Shown here: piece by piece, positions 1 through 10,264 of the stretch
Position numbering within the stretch: the first letter of the stretch is position 1
Layout of the letters: each line of letters starts with the position of its first letter
Assembly (NCBI GenBank): GCA_013398275.1
Contig: VZSE01006242.1
Location: forward strand, 78,565-142,564
Direction of reading: 5' to 3'
Source: Promerops cafer
Taxonomy: Eukaryota; Chordata; Aves; Passeriformes; Nectariniidae
Length of the DNA: 64,000 bases
Translations under genes and position numbers: made by a program
The notes under the pieces: generated by a model
The model's database searches: none
The model's input: only the letters and a program-made list of their open reading frames with translations
What the model was told of the DNA's origin: nothing

Positions 1-1714
1 ATTAATTTTTATTTAATTTTTTTTTTAAATTTCTATTTTATTTTATTCCCCAGCCTGCAATGGTTGGTACTTTGGCAGCCTGCAACACTTTTGCTGTCAC
101 TGCTGGAATTTTGATTGTGGCAGCAAAAAACTGAGCAAATCTTCCTAATCTTGAGCTCCCTGATTTGATTTGCTTAGTTCTGACACAGAGGTGCTGACTG
201 GCCCTGTAGAATATTCTCAGTGATCCAATCAGGGGAGGGAAGACTCTGATTATCCTGGAAAAATAGAAATTCCCCCAGGATGGGCCAGAGATGCTGAGCT
301 CACCTCTTTCCCCTGTGCTCCATAAGACCAAAGCCTTGAAATTCAAATTATTCTGTAAAAATGAGGGCCAGAAAAGTCAGATTTTTCTGGAAAAAGCTGG
401 ACCTGGTTGGTGTTTTAATTTTAAGGAAATTTCAGCGTGTATTGTCCTTTTTGCCATAATTTTTACTGCTGTGATGGGAGTGACTTGTCTGGGTGTGGTT
501 AAAATCACAGAGATCAAAATGATTTTGGTTAAATATTTTCTAAATCAGTGCAGACACCTAAAATCCTATTTTTTCCCCACTAAACCCAACCTGGACTCTA
601 CTGCTGTTCTGTACCGCAAGAAAAATCCCTGAAAATTCACATTAAATTTAACTGTGGCGTTTCCATAGAGATGATGTTTAGCATAAAAATAGCTGAAACA
701 TTTTGACACTGATTCCGAGTCTGTGGCTCATAACATCTCTCTTTTTAAGCTGAAGTATGGAAATAAATCTCTCATTCCAACCACAAAAACCACGGGATGA
801 AATATGGGAAGGTAAAAGAATTTGTCTCTAATTTAAGATAATTAAAGGCAACTTCTCCACAAATTGGAAACGGAACTTATCTTGTTAAATCAAAGATGAG
901 TTGAAAGGAACATTGTAATATAAATTTATCTCTAATTTCAAATAATTAACCCTAAGTTCTCTGCCAATTGGAAGGCGTAACTTTGCTTGTTACATCAAGG
1001 ATGAGCTAAAAGGAAAATCCTAATTTAAATTTCCACAAATGGGTTGTGTGTTTATAGGTCTGGAGGGCAGGACAAGGGAAGAGAGAATTATAGTCAAGAG
1101 AGATGTTGGAGTTTTGTGTTAGAAGCCAAAAACGTTGATTTTGGATTGATTTTGGATCATTTCCCTCATTGGCAAGGACTGCAGGAAGAATTTCGGAATA
1201 ATTCCGAGTGTTTCTGGAGGTGGAGCAAAATGATCTCCCTGCTCAGGCTCCTGAGCTGAGATTTTTTGGGTTTCATCCTGGAGCAGGAGCCAGGTCTGAT
1301 AAACGTGGTGGAGCTGAAGGTTCGGCGATCCCGGCGTCGTTCCACAGGAAATTTACTTTGGGTTGTTTGCTTTGCCTGGTGGATTTCAGCAAGGTGCAGT
1401 TGGAATAAAGAGGTGAATGAAATCCAGAGGTTGAAAATTACACGATAATGAATTTTTGGTTTTCTTTTTTTGTTTTAGTGGGGGAAGAAATGAAGCTGCG
1501 GGGTGGGGATGTGGCTCAAAGCGAAGAGCTGGGCTGTGCTCAGAGCAAACCATCCCATGCCTGGAATTTGGGAGGTGTTCAGGGCATGGAAAATCCCTCC
1601 AAGCTCTGGAGCACGGCCTGCATTGCTTGGACACCCAGGAATTTCCAGCAGGACTGGGAGCTCAGGGAAAACCTTGGCTTTGATGGGATCCAAGCCATGA
1701 CTGGGGAGGATCTT
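1..1714. other. Unannotated AT-rich sequence
   Basis: No gene recognised. The first 50 bases are T/A low-complexity sequence. Open frames here are short, overlap on both strands and have no family signature. The only internal structure seen is the tandem duplication at 821-1029, listed separately. Confidence 0.6.
821..1029. repeat. Diverged tandem duplication, two units of about 104 bp
   Basis: Unit 1 (821-924) and unit 2 (925-1029) align along their whole length. Both begin TTT(G/A)TCTCTAATTT and continue through a shared CAATTGGAA-type block, a CTTGTTA(A/C)ATCAA block and a GATGAG(T/C)T(G/A)AAAGGAA block. Many substitutions separate the units, so the duplication is old. It matches no repeat family that I know. 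Confidence 0.75.
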
Positions 1715-1775
1715 TGAATCCTGGGATGGTTTAGGTTGGAAGGGACCTTAAGGATCATCAAATTCCAACCCTTTC
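1715..1775 (-). mobile_element. CR1 LINE, 3'-end fragment
   Basis: Read on the plus strand, the segment GGTTTAGGTTGGAAGGGACC followed by TTAAGGATCATC and TTCCAACCC is the reverse complement of the avian CR1 3' untranslated end. Only about 60 bp survive, so it is a severely 5'-truncated copy. Confidence 0.85.
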
Positions 1776-4700
1776 CTAAACTTCTCTTTGTTTGGGATTG
1801 CAAATTCTGCTCTGTAGGTACTTCCTGGTACATTTGAAGGAGAATAATTCAAATTAATAATAATTAATATGATTAATTATTAATATTTATTTGGTCTTTA
1901 TTTGTGAACCCTGCTTGGAGAACTTTTCTATCCGGGGGCATGGGCAGCAGAACCTGGGAATGATCTCCAGGATGAGAGAGCTTTGGAACATCTCGAAACC
2001 CTTCTGGATCCAGGCAGAAATTGCCTGAATATTTATGTATAACTATTTAATATTTATTAAATAATGAACAATAATATAATTAATAGTTCAGACCTGTGGA
2101 ACTGAGATTAGAAAAAGAATAGAAACCCCAGTGATGATGGGAAAGGGCACAGGTGACCACACGTGGAAGATGGACACACTGAGATTCCAGAGGTTGGGAA
2201 CAGAAACTCTGAATTAGTGAAATATTCCGGGCAAATTTCACCTGGAATCCATCATTCCTATGCACCTGGCTGAAATTTAACACGGAAATATTCAACCCAT
2301 TTCCTCCAGGTGCAAATCCAGAGGGAATTCCTTTGGGCTGGACTCGGGATGGCTGCAGTAGGATGTCTCCAGTAAGAGCAGTTTAATTGGCTTGCATTAA
2401 ATGCCACATGCTCTGTTTTTGTGCCAAGCACTATTCCAAACCTTGGCACACTGCTTCCAGGGATATTCCCTTCAGGAATAATGCCACATCCCTCAAAACC
2501 CCACTGTTGCTGTAAAAATCTTTGGATTACAGGCAATTTTGGCCCAGGAGCAACAGGGATGTTCTTCCCTCTGGGTGCAAGAGCATTTCCATAATTCAGG
2601 ATATGGGGTTTTTACATCGTTGTATTCCAAGCAAAAAGCTTTTCCAGGAAAATCTGTGTTCTTCCTTTGGAACTCTGTGTTCTAATTCGAGCTCGTGTCC
2701 TGCTGGGCACAAATACCCCCAAAACTTGAAAAGAAATGATTTTGGCTTCAGGAAATGCAGATAATCGAGTGATTAGTGGGCTGTGGGACTCATTGAGATG
2801 TTTGATTTTTATTCCCAGTGAATCTCAGCACTGGTGAACCTCTGCATCCCTGAAATGAATGCTGAGATATCCAAGGAACTTAGAAAGATAAAAATGGGAT
2901 CTTTATAAGGGATCTTTGGGATCCCTCCTCGAAAATGCTTCAAAGGAGCAAAGCAATGGGATTTTGGGCTGGAAATCCTGATTTTTGAGGAACGGCTGCT
3001 GGGAATGGCTGTGCCTCTTGGCTGGAGACTTGGGGCACCCACAGGAGGTAGGACAAGAACTTCCAGGAGTATTTTCTGAATTTTCAGAGTGATCTCCAGA
3101 AAATCTGGCAGTGCTGGTGTTTCTGTGGAGCCACTCATCGTTCCAGACTCTGCTTTTTTGGGGGATCTCCCCCTCTTTGTCCCAACTCTGCCTCAGCAAG
3201 GAACCTCTCTCTGCTTTAGGCCCCAACAGCTGATACGCAAAAAAATATTAAAAAGGTCTAAAAAAGAAGGTATTGAACAGGTAAATCCTTGGAATAACTG
3301 CTGGGAAATGAAAACCAAACCATAACCAGCACCCTTAAATGAATATTTACAGAGAGAACTGAAATATTTGTTTGACTGTATTTTGTCATCCTGTAAAATG
3401 CTGTTATTTCCCACCAAAAATGCGAAAATATATTTAAAACAGCCGTTTTAGGCTGTGGTGAATTCTAGTTTTGGGGTGGTTTTTTTTGCTGTCTGTCCTG
3501 ATTTTCCTCATTTCTGTGAGTCAGAAATGAGTTCTTTGCTCTTTTTGTAAAGAACTCACCAGAGGTGACACCAGTGTCTCGTTCTGCTGCTCTTGAGGCT
3601 CCGGATAATCACAGGGAACTTATTTGGGGACTGATGTGGAAGTTGTTAAGCGGCTGTGCTTGACTTCCACTGAAAATCAGCCTTAATTAAAAGATAATTA
3701 TTTGAAATTGTCCCGATCCTTCGGCAACAATATTAGAAACACGGAAGGGGGAAGCGAAGGGATTGATTTCAAATGAGATCCAGGCAATTAAAAGGAGGAT
3801 TTGAAATGGAATTCTCCTGGAAGAGGGGGTGGAAAGGCGGAGGTCAGGTAAATTTCCTGAGAAAATTTCTGGGATCCAGACTAATTCCTGTGATTTGGAA
3901 TTATTGGAGCAGGGATATTGGTCAAACAGCCACTGGTTGAGTGGCTGCTTTTCACCAAGCCCTGCCATGAGGAACCAATCAATAAATAATCAATTAATGC
4001 AATCAATAATTATTGCAAGCCATCTTTGCAGCCACTGAAAAATTGGGAAGTTATTCCTGTGCTGCCCGTGCTAAAGTCACAAAGAAGTGAGTTCTGGAAC
4101 TTTATTAACACTTTTGAACGTAATTTATTATTATGAACTCTGTCACTAATAAAGAGAAATATATTTAAATATATATTTAAATTTATATTTAAATTNATTT
4201 AAATTTATATTTAAATTTAAATATACTCAGTCATGATATAAATATAAAAATATATTTAATGCTTGAATAAAAGTTACGAAACCTGTGCTGATATCAATGG
4301 CAGCTGAAAATAAAATGCAGAAAGGCTATAAAAATAAAAGGTAAATTAAATTATTGGCACGTGTTTCTGTCCTCTGCCTTGTGCCATTAAACACTGATTT
4401 AAAAGCATCCAAAATTCTTCTGCCTTTCTGTTAAAATCACTGTAAAAGCAAAAATAACAAAACTGGGAGGGGAATTTTAAGATGTTTTCAGACACTTTTT
4501 CTTGCTGAAAGATTTTTGGAATGCATTTCTCTTTTTCACATTGTTTTGGTGATATTATTTCAGGTGCATGTTAGAAAAAAAAGTGAATATTAAAGTATAT
4601 ATATGGGGGGGGGAAATTGGAATTTTCCTTGTGATCACTGCGTGTAATTTGTGTTAATTTGCAGCTCCTGCCTCAATAATTCACCTGAATTATTGAATTA

Positions 4701-5659
4701 TTCACCTGAATGAGTGAGCTGAGCCTTCAGTGGGGCAGGGGAAACCTGAGGGTGTCCATGTGGATACACGGGACTCCAACCCTGGGATGTTCCTGCTCTT
4801 CCCCTTCCTGGTGGATCCTGGGATGTGGAACCCTCTCATGTGTGCTTTGACTGCAAGCAAAAATTGAAGTTGGCAGCAAATAATGAAGTAGCTTCGTTTT
4901 CTCTCCAGCTCTAAAGAGCAGACAAAAGAAGGAGGGGGAGAGGGGAATCCAGAACATGAATTTTATTTTTTTTTTTTCCTTGCTCAGCCTGAAGGAGGGG
5001 AAGGGAAATCCCCAGAGCCCCCAGCCAAGGGATGGTGTTTCTCCGTGTTTCTGCTGTGCCCATCAGGGCCCTTTACAGGGGAAAATTCCTCATTTCCAGG
5101 ACGTGTGTCACATTCTTTTCCAGAGCAGGATGTAAAGGCAAATTCGACTCCCCCTGAGCTGCTACAGCAAAAAGTGACTGAGTTAGAGCCTGGAACTGAA
5201 ATTCTTTAGGGATTTTCAGACGTTTTCCCTCCCCAGACACTGGCAAGTACCAAAACCCAAAGGCTGCTGTCCCTCTGGGGAGTTCTGCCTCAGCTGCTGC
5301 TTAAAGAGCACACCCATGGCACTGATTTCCAGTGGGTTTGCTCCTCCTCAGAGCACTTTGAACAAATGGCACAAATAGCAATTAAGGACATTATAAAGTG
5401 ATTCTTATGTCAAATCCTAGGGAAGCCTCAGGGAGAAAAAGGTGGGTTTGTTTTGTTTGGCGGATTTTTATTATGAATGTGTAATTTTAAATAATTTATT
5501 TGGTTTGTGTCGGGGAGTTCTTCAAATGCTGGTGAAGGATGATGATGAGATACAAAGCAACAGTGGTTTTCTAAACTCCTTCTTGGAGAGAGGAGGCTGG
5601 GAATTATTTATTCTGATAAATAATTAGACAAAAAGGACTCAACCAGAGTTATTTACAGA
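1776..5659. other. Unannotated sequence, AT-rich in part
   Basis: No gene recognised. There are AT-rich stretches at about 1838-1900 and 2036-2090 and a T-rich run near 4965-4980. A short imperfect repeat (ATTCACCTGAAT twice) lies at about 4679-4711. The AT-repeat at 4158-4260 is listed separately. Nothing else supports annotation. Confidence 0.55.
4158..4260. repeat. AT-only low-complexity tract with an ambiguous base
   Basis: Irregular TTTAAA/TATATTTAAATT units of 8-12 bp run through the segment. An N sits at 4196 inside the array, so the array length in the assembly may be unreliable. Confidence 0.85.
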
Positions 5660-5980
5660 GGGTATAAAAGCTAAAATTATTATTAATGTGCAAGATAGAA
5701 TAGTACACTATAGCAAATAATATTAAAGCAATGATATTGCTTTAGTTAAAAATAATAATATTAAAGCAATGTTAACTAATTATAGTTAATAATAATATTA
5801 AAGCAACGATATTGCTTTAATTAAAGCAATGATATTGCTTAGCAAAAAAGAAACAATTATTAGAGGTTGATGGAAGGGTATAAAAGCTAAAATTAATAGT
5901 ATAAGATAGGATAGTGCACAATAGCAAAGCAATTATATTAAAGTTAGCAAAAAAGAAACAATGCTTAGGGATTGATGGAA
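5660..5980. repeat. Hairpin-rich direct duplication
   Basis: Both copies (5660-5875 and 5876-5980) start GGGTATAAAAGCTAAAATTA and end with AGCAAAAAAGAAACAA followed by a TTGATGGAA motif. The second copy is about 105 bp and the first 216 bp. The extra central part of the first holds three near-identical 20-21-nt palindromes (TAAAGCAAYGATATTGCTTA type, at 5724-5744, 5799-5819 and 5822-5841), one half copy at 5762, and TTAACTA-ATTA-TAGTTAA at 5772-5789. The TATAAAAG at the start of each unit could be part of an old LTR, but I cannot show that. Confidence 0.7.
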
Positions 5981-6917
5981 TTCACCCAGGTCAAGGACTG
6001 TGCCTCGAGGGCCACCCTTGATGGGCGGCCCCAAACCCAAAGGGAGGAATCTCCACACGTTCCAAGGAGGAATATGTGAAAAGAACCCACCCCACGGGAA
6101 CTTTCATGGTTTGAAGGGGTTGACTGCCAGGCAAATGCCTCCAGATCAGTTTAGCAGCTTCTCTGCTAAATTTTGACCTCAATGTCAGGATGAGGATTTG
6201 AGGCTGGGGCTCCAGACGGGTTTTAGGATAATTCCGCCCCAAAACCCAGCCCCTCTCGATCCGCCCCTATAGCCTTGCAAGTAGGGCATTGTTGGAGCTG
6301 CTTCATCCCATTCCAGGGGGTGAATCCAGCAGCCTGAAAAATCTGGGCTTTTATCTGCTCTAAAAGCTCTTTCAGCTCTGTCAGAACACAGGACTTTTAA
6401 AGAAGAAATGAAACGGGATCAGTTGTGGGAACAATAATGAGTTTCGGATTCTGCCGCGATCAAAGGTGGAGAGACACTTAAAAAAAAATCAGATATCTGA
6501 ACATTTCAGGTATTTCCAGGTGACGTGTGCTTTGGCCACAGCCTTTTTCATTGAGACCAGGACATCAATTCCTGTTTGAAGCCCACTGTCTGCACCAGAA
6601 ATGTGTTTGCCACGCAGGGAATTTGTCAGATTTGCGGGATTTCTGTGCTGCTCTGTGGTCAGAGGCTCCTGTTCCAGTTCGGGCAAGCTCCTCTCTGCAT
6701 TTCCTTCTGCCCACTGCCTCCACAAATTGCTTTCCCTGGAAATCAAAGGGGGACTGAAGCAATGGATTTTCTTATTCTGTTTACAGCCTCGAGCTTTCTG
6801 GCCCTCTCTGTGACTTTTGCACTTGCAAAGGTTTTTCGGTGAGGAATGCAGAGCTACTGACACGTGCATGTATTTATACGTGTACAAAACCACCTAATCT
6901 GAACTTTTCCCTCTGGG
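5981..6917. other. Unannotated sequence, more GC-rich than its left flank
   Basis: Open frames of up to 134 codons overlap on both strands around 6489-6893, but none shows a recognisable domain or splice structure. The segment at 6200-6280 carries several CpGs and, on the minus strand, a GGGGCGG box. That alone does not support a promoter call. Confidence 0.45.
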
Positions 6918-7138
6918 ATCCAGTGATAGACTGGTGGGAATGGTTCAGAACTCTTCTGGCAGGTCTGCAATGGGCATCAGGAAGCATTTCTTTACTGAGA
7001 GGGTGGATAAACCCCAGATCAGGCTTCCCAGAAAGGAGATGGATACCCCCGGCCTGTTGGTGTTCAAAAAGGGTTTGGAGAACGCCCTCAACAGGCTTTA
7101 ACTTTTGGTCAGGCAGCTGGGTTAGATCAATAATTTAT
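6918..7138 (+). mobile_element. CR1 LINE fragment (old copy)
   Basis: The segment retains the CR1 order GGAATGG..., ATCAGGAAGCATTTCTTTACTGAGAGGGTGG, then a degraded CATCCCTGGAGGTGTTCAA-like part and CAGCTGGGTTAG near the 3' end. It is clearly more diverged than the copies at 11 kb, 43 kb and 45 kb, so it is an older insertion. The terminal part beyond GGTTAG is missing and is followed directly by the AT-rich inverted repeat. Confidence 0.8.
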
Positions 7139-7146
7139 TTTCTATC

Positions 7147-7195
7147 AATAGAATATTGATATAAATATTCTATTTGTCCCTATCAATATTCTATT
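7147..7195. repeat. Perfect 15-bp inverted repeat
   Basis: AATAGAATATTGATA at 7147-7161 is exactly complementary to TATCAATATTCTATT at 7181-7195, with a 19-nt spacer. The spacer contains a further partly complementary AATATTCTAT at 7164-7173, so two alternative hairpins are possible. It lies just past the end of a CR1 fragment. Confidence 0.8.
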
Positions 7196-7427
7196 ATCGT
7201 TTTCCCATCCCTAAGAACGAGGATGAGGTGAATTGCAATGACTGTAAACCCTAAAACTTGCTATCCCTACTTTCTGTGGTTCCTTTATCATTATTTCTGT
7301 GTACTCTGATCAGGGATTGGCAGCAATCAGTTAAACCTTTACATTATTTGTGCAAGATTTGAATCCTTCCAGTACCTTAAGGATGCTTGTAAAAAGGACT
7401 TTTGATATGGACAAGGATTTTAAAATG

Positions 7428-7512
7428 AAGGGGGGCAGATTAAATGTTAGGAAGGAATTCTTTACAGAGGGTGCTCAAACGGTGGAACAGGTTGCCCAGA
7501 GAAGCTGGAAAT
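7428..7512 (+). mobile_element. CR1 LINE fragment
   Basis: The CR1 sequence matches across AGATTAAATGTTAGGAAGGA, ATTCTTTACAGAGGGTG and GGAACAGGTTGCCCAGAGAAGCTGG. Both ends are missing. It may be a remnant of the same insertion as 6918-7138, but the overlap of matched parts suggests a separate copy. Confidence 0.8.
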
Positions 7513-8726
7513 GTCAATTAAATTGTATTTAATTAGCAGATGGAAGTGCATGACTGAGAGAGAAAAACCTCATGGAATGAAAGCTTTTCCCTGCGGTGGT
7601 TTCTGGGTCGCTACCCCTGATTCCTTCAGTGCCTTCCCTGTGTGTGAGCTCTGCTTGGTGCTCCTGCAAAACAGGGAGATTTTAGTGATTAAAACGGGCC
7701 AATAAAATTGTATTTTTAACTCAGTCTACAAAGCAGAGCTTTCTTTTTACAGCTATTTAACCAAGGGGAAGCTCGGAGCTCTGCGTTTGAGCTTCAGGGA
7801 GAGGAAGAAATGTTTCACACAAGTTCAACAAGTACCCTGACGTTGTTTGGAGAAAAGTTCCCAGTTCAACAGGTAATTTTTTTCTCCAAAAATAAAAATA
7901 CCTTTTTAATTGCACCAATCTAGCGTGATTGCTTTTATTTTGGAGCATCATGATGATGAATCACACTGAGATAATTGGCTTGAATAAACTGAATAATCCC
8001 TACCTATGCAAATAAAAGATGGAAAAATTGGAAATATTCTGAACATGTGGTGCTCAGGCAGGAGGGAAAGACTTCCACGGATGCTGAGGCTGAGGACCAA
8101 GATTAGTGCTCATCATCTGCAGTCATTAGTGCTTTTAAAATTTTAATTCATATGCAAAACTGACTTGTTTTAAAAAGAATCCACTGAGTGAAGTCTGGAA
8201 AAACTTCTGAATATTGTGCAATTGTCCTGTTTTTTTTCAGCTGTTGGGAATATGTGTTGGAGAGTTATTGGAGACAACACTGCTTGGAGTTGTAGTCTGT
8301 GGTGATTTTCTCCTGAAAGTTTTCATTTTGTGTGTGTTTAAGACACTTCCAGGGAATTTAAGCACGATGTATTAATACAACTTTTAACTTTTTTTTTTTA
8401 GGAGAAAGAGCTGTCAAGAATTTTGGAGACTTTTTTTCCTTGTCACTGTGAAGATGGCCATAAAGATTTTGCAAAGAAGTCAAAGCAGCTTTTCCTGACT
8501 GAGGCAAAGATGATCATGTCCAGGTGCTTCTCTTGGTGTCCTGAACACCTTCCTCATGTGAGCAAACAGCTCCAGACTCATCTTTGCAAGGGAGGCTCCC
8601 ACAATTTCAGTAAAGAAGGAAAAGCTGCAGGAGTTCCTGAGCAGTTTTCAGTGGAGGCAAAGAGGAGTGTCCTGGTTTCAGCCGGGTTTGAATCACACCA
8701 GGGCAGGCCTTGTTTCTTGTTTTCTG
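7513..8726. other. Unannotated sequence
   Basis: No gene, RNA or repeat family recognised. The plus-strand frame at 8423-8776 (117 codons) runs into the next CR1 and has no domain signature. Confidence 0.5.
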
Positions 8727-8834
8727 TAATCAGAATAGTTTGGGTTGGAAGGGATTTTAAAGCCCACCCCATTTGACTCTCCCAGGTTGCTCCAAGCCCT
8801 GTCCAGCCTGGCCTTGGACACTTCCAGGGATGGG
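8727..8834 (-). mobile_element. CR1 LINE, 3'-end fragment
   Basis: The plus strand reads AGTTTGGGTTGGAAGGGATT, then a short gap relative to full copies, then GTTGCTCCAAGCCCTGTCCAGCCTGGCCTTGGACACTTCCAGGGATGGG. The segment matching CACCTTCCACTGTCCC in full copies is deleted. The overlapping minus-strand open frame at 8578-9150 is explained by this repeat and is not a gene. Confidence 0.9.
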
Positions 8835-9212
8835 TTATAATGTACAATTTTATAGGTATCACCCTGTGGAGCCAAAACATTAAAGCCCTGAAGTGTTGGA
8901 CTGTGGAGAAGGTTTGTGCTGGACTCAACCTCCCCAAGAGGAACAAAGCTCTCCTGGGCCTTTCCCAGCTGCACACTCCAAGGAGCTGGAGGATGCTTTC
9001 TGTGCTGTGGTTTTTTGGGTCTTTCCTCCACCCTGTGTGTTTTGAGGACACAAGATTGTTGCTGCTTAGCTTGGAGAATTTATGGGCAAATCCATGAGTG
9101 GGTTGGGCAGATGTGGTGCTAAACTCAGGTGGTGGGGCCTGGGTGTTCATAACTCAGCTCCAGTAAAACCAATTTATTGATAAAGGGTGGGGAATGAATT
9201 GTGAGGGGAAGC
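8835..9212. other. Unannotated sequence left of an LTR
   Basis: Nothing recognised. The last 50 bases before the LTR contain CCAATTTATTGATAAAGG, which reads AATAAA on the minus strand. It lies outside the LTR termini. Confidence 0.5.
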
Positions 9213-9332
9213 TGATGCCTAAAGAGGCTGCCTGGATCAGAGGCTGGACAGAGTTAAAGGAATAAAGGAGGGATTTATTAAAAGCCTTCACAGGATACAC
9301 CTTGGGCAGTGCAAGAGCCCGGCCATGGCTCT

Positions 9333-9365
9333 GCCCAAGATGGGCCCAAGATGGGCCCAAGATGG
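9333..9365. repeat. Three perfect 11-bp tandem copies inside the LTR
   Basis: GCCCAAGATGG is repeated three times without mismatch between the TATA box and the polyadenylation signal. The related LTR at 36445-36890 has only one degenerate copy at the matching place. Confidence 0.9.
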
Positions 9366-9389
9366 ACTCCTGGTCACGAGTTCTCACAC

Positions 9390-9396
9390 TTTTATA
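9390..9396 (-). promoter_or_regulatory. LTR TATA box (TATAAAA)
   Basis: Minus-strand TATAAAA in an ACTTATAAAAGTG context, conserved in the sister LTR (36621-36627). It lies about 110 bp upstream of AATAAA in both. The motif and spacing support the assignment; activity is not known. Confidence 0.6.
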
Positions 9397-9664
9397 AGTG
9401 TTGGTCCATTTCCATGTTGGGGTTACTGTCCAGTTCCAGCTCCAGGTTGTGCAGTCCCATCTCCCACACTGCTCCCTCAGCTGCTGCTGTTTGCACTTTC
9501 TGGGCCTGAGGCTGCAGCGGTGTCCTTGGCTCTGGGCTGGCAAAGGATTGTTCTGTGTGCCTGAGCTGGGAGGAGAACTGGCCAACACTCTGTGTGAAGC
9601 TCAGGGTCACACACCAGTGCAGCACAGGGTCTGGAAAATGTGAAAGCTACAACTTAAGGCATCA

Positions 9665-10264
9665 GAGGCAGAGCTCAGACAAGGCCAGGTCGCCCTTGCA
9701 GGTGGCCAAGAGGTCTCTGCTGGCCTGGCAGAGGGAGGAAGGGGCTCCCAGGTGAGCAGAGCCCCCCTGGCCCTGCTGCTGCAGCTCCTGGGGGGGACGT
9801 GCAGGGTGGGGATGGAGCAAAGGGCAATTCCCAGCCTGGAGCTGCTGACCCCCAGCCCTTCCAGGCAGCAGGAATCCCCTCCCTGTGTGCAGCTGGCTCC
9901 TTGTTTCCCTCCGTGCCAGCAGCAGTTTGGGTTGTACAAACACAATGATTTTTTTTTTTCTCCTGGCACCTCCTGTGGAGGCAGAGCCTCGTCACCTGTT
10001 CCCACCTCACATCCCTGCTGCTCCGGCCTCCTGCTCCCAGCTGATGCCTCAGGGTTTCAGCTTTTCTGTTTTCCATACATTTGTAACCCTGCAGTTCTTT
10101 GGTGCAGAACTCCAAACTCCACACCCAGTGTCAGCTGCTGCTTCCCCATTTGGGGCAGACACAACAATTCCTCTCCAGGCCTGGCAGTCAAGGACACCTC
10201 ACTGCCTCAGGCCCCAGAGATGGAAACAANGCACACGACTCCTTCCTCCTCCCTCCCAGTCAGT
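9665..10264. other. GC-rich unannotated block with an N near its right edge
   Basis: This segment is much richer in GC than its neighbours. It has overlapping open frames on both strands (up to 196 codons), as GC-rich, stop-poor DNA often does. None resembles a known protein, and they contradict one another in strand. The base at 10230 is N. Composition drops sharply to AT-rich just beyond it (about 10265). Confidence 0.5.

Larger units (their letters stand above)
9213..9664 (-). mobile_element. Solo LTR of an endogenous retrovirus (family copy 1)
   Basis: This 452-bp element starts TGATGCCT and ends AGGCATCA, a perfect 8-bp terminal inverted repeat of TG...CA type. On the minus strand there is a TATA box (9390-9396) and, 111 bp downstream, an AATAAA polyadenylation signal (9274-9279 on the plus strand as TTTATT), the order expected in an LTR. 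It is homologous along its length to 36445-36890. The flanks GAAGC and GAGGC could be a 5-bp target duplication with one mismatch. No purine tract, primer binding site or coding remnant adjoins it, so I call it solitary. An 11-bp unit is triplicated inside it (9333-9365). Confidence 0.85.

Noticed and set aside
8670..8700. GTGTCCTGGTTTCAGC as the start of a known avian LTR type
   Set aside because: Only about 20 bases resemble it before the similarity is lost. Too short to call.
8578..9150. 190-codon minus-strand frame
   Set aside because: It overlaps the CR1 at 8727-8834 and shows no domain in the remaining part.
9665..9760. Internal retroviral sequence beside the LTR at 9213
   Set aside because: No polypurine tract lies upstream of the LTR on the minus strand, and no retroviral coding similarity is visible.
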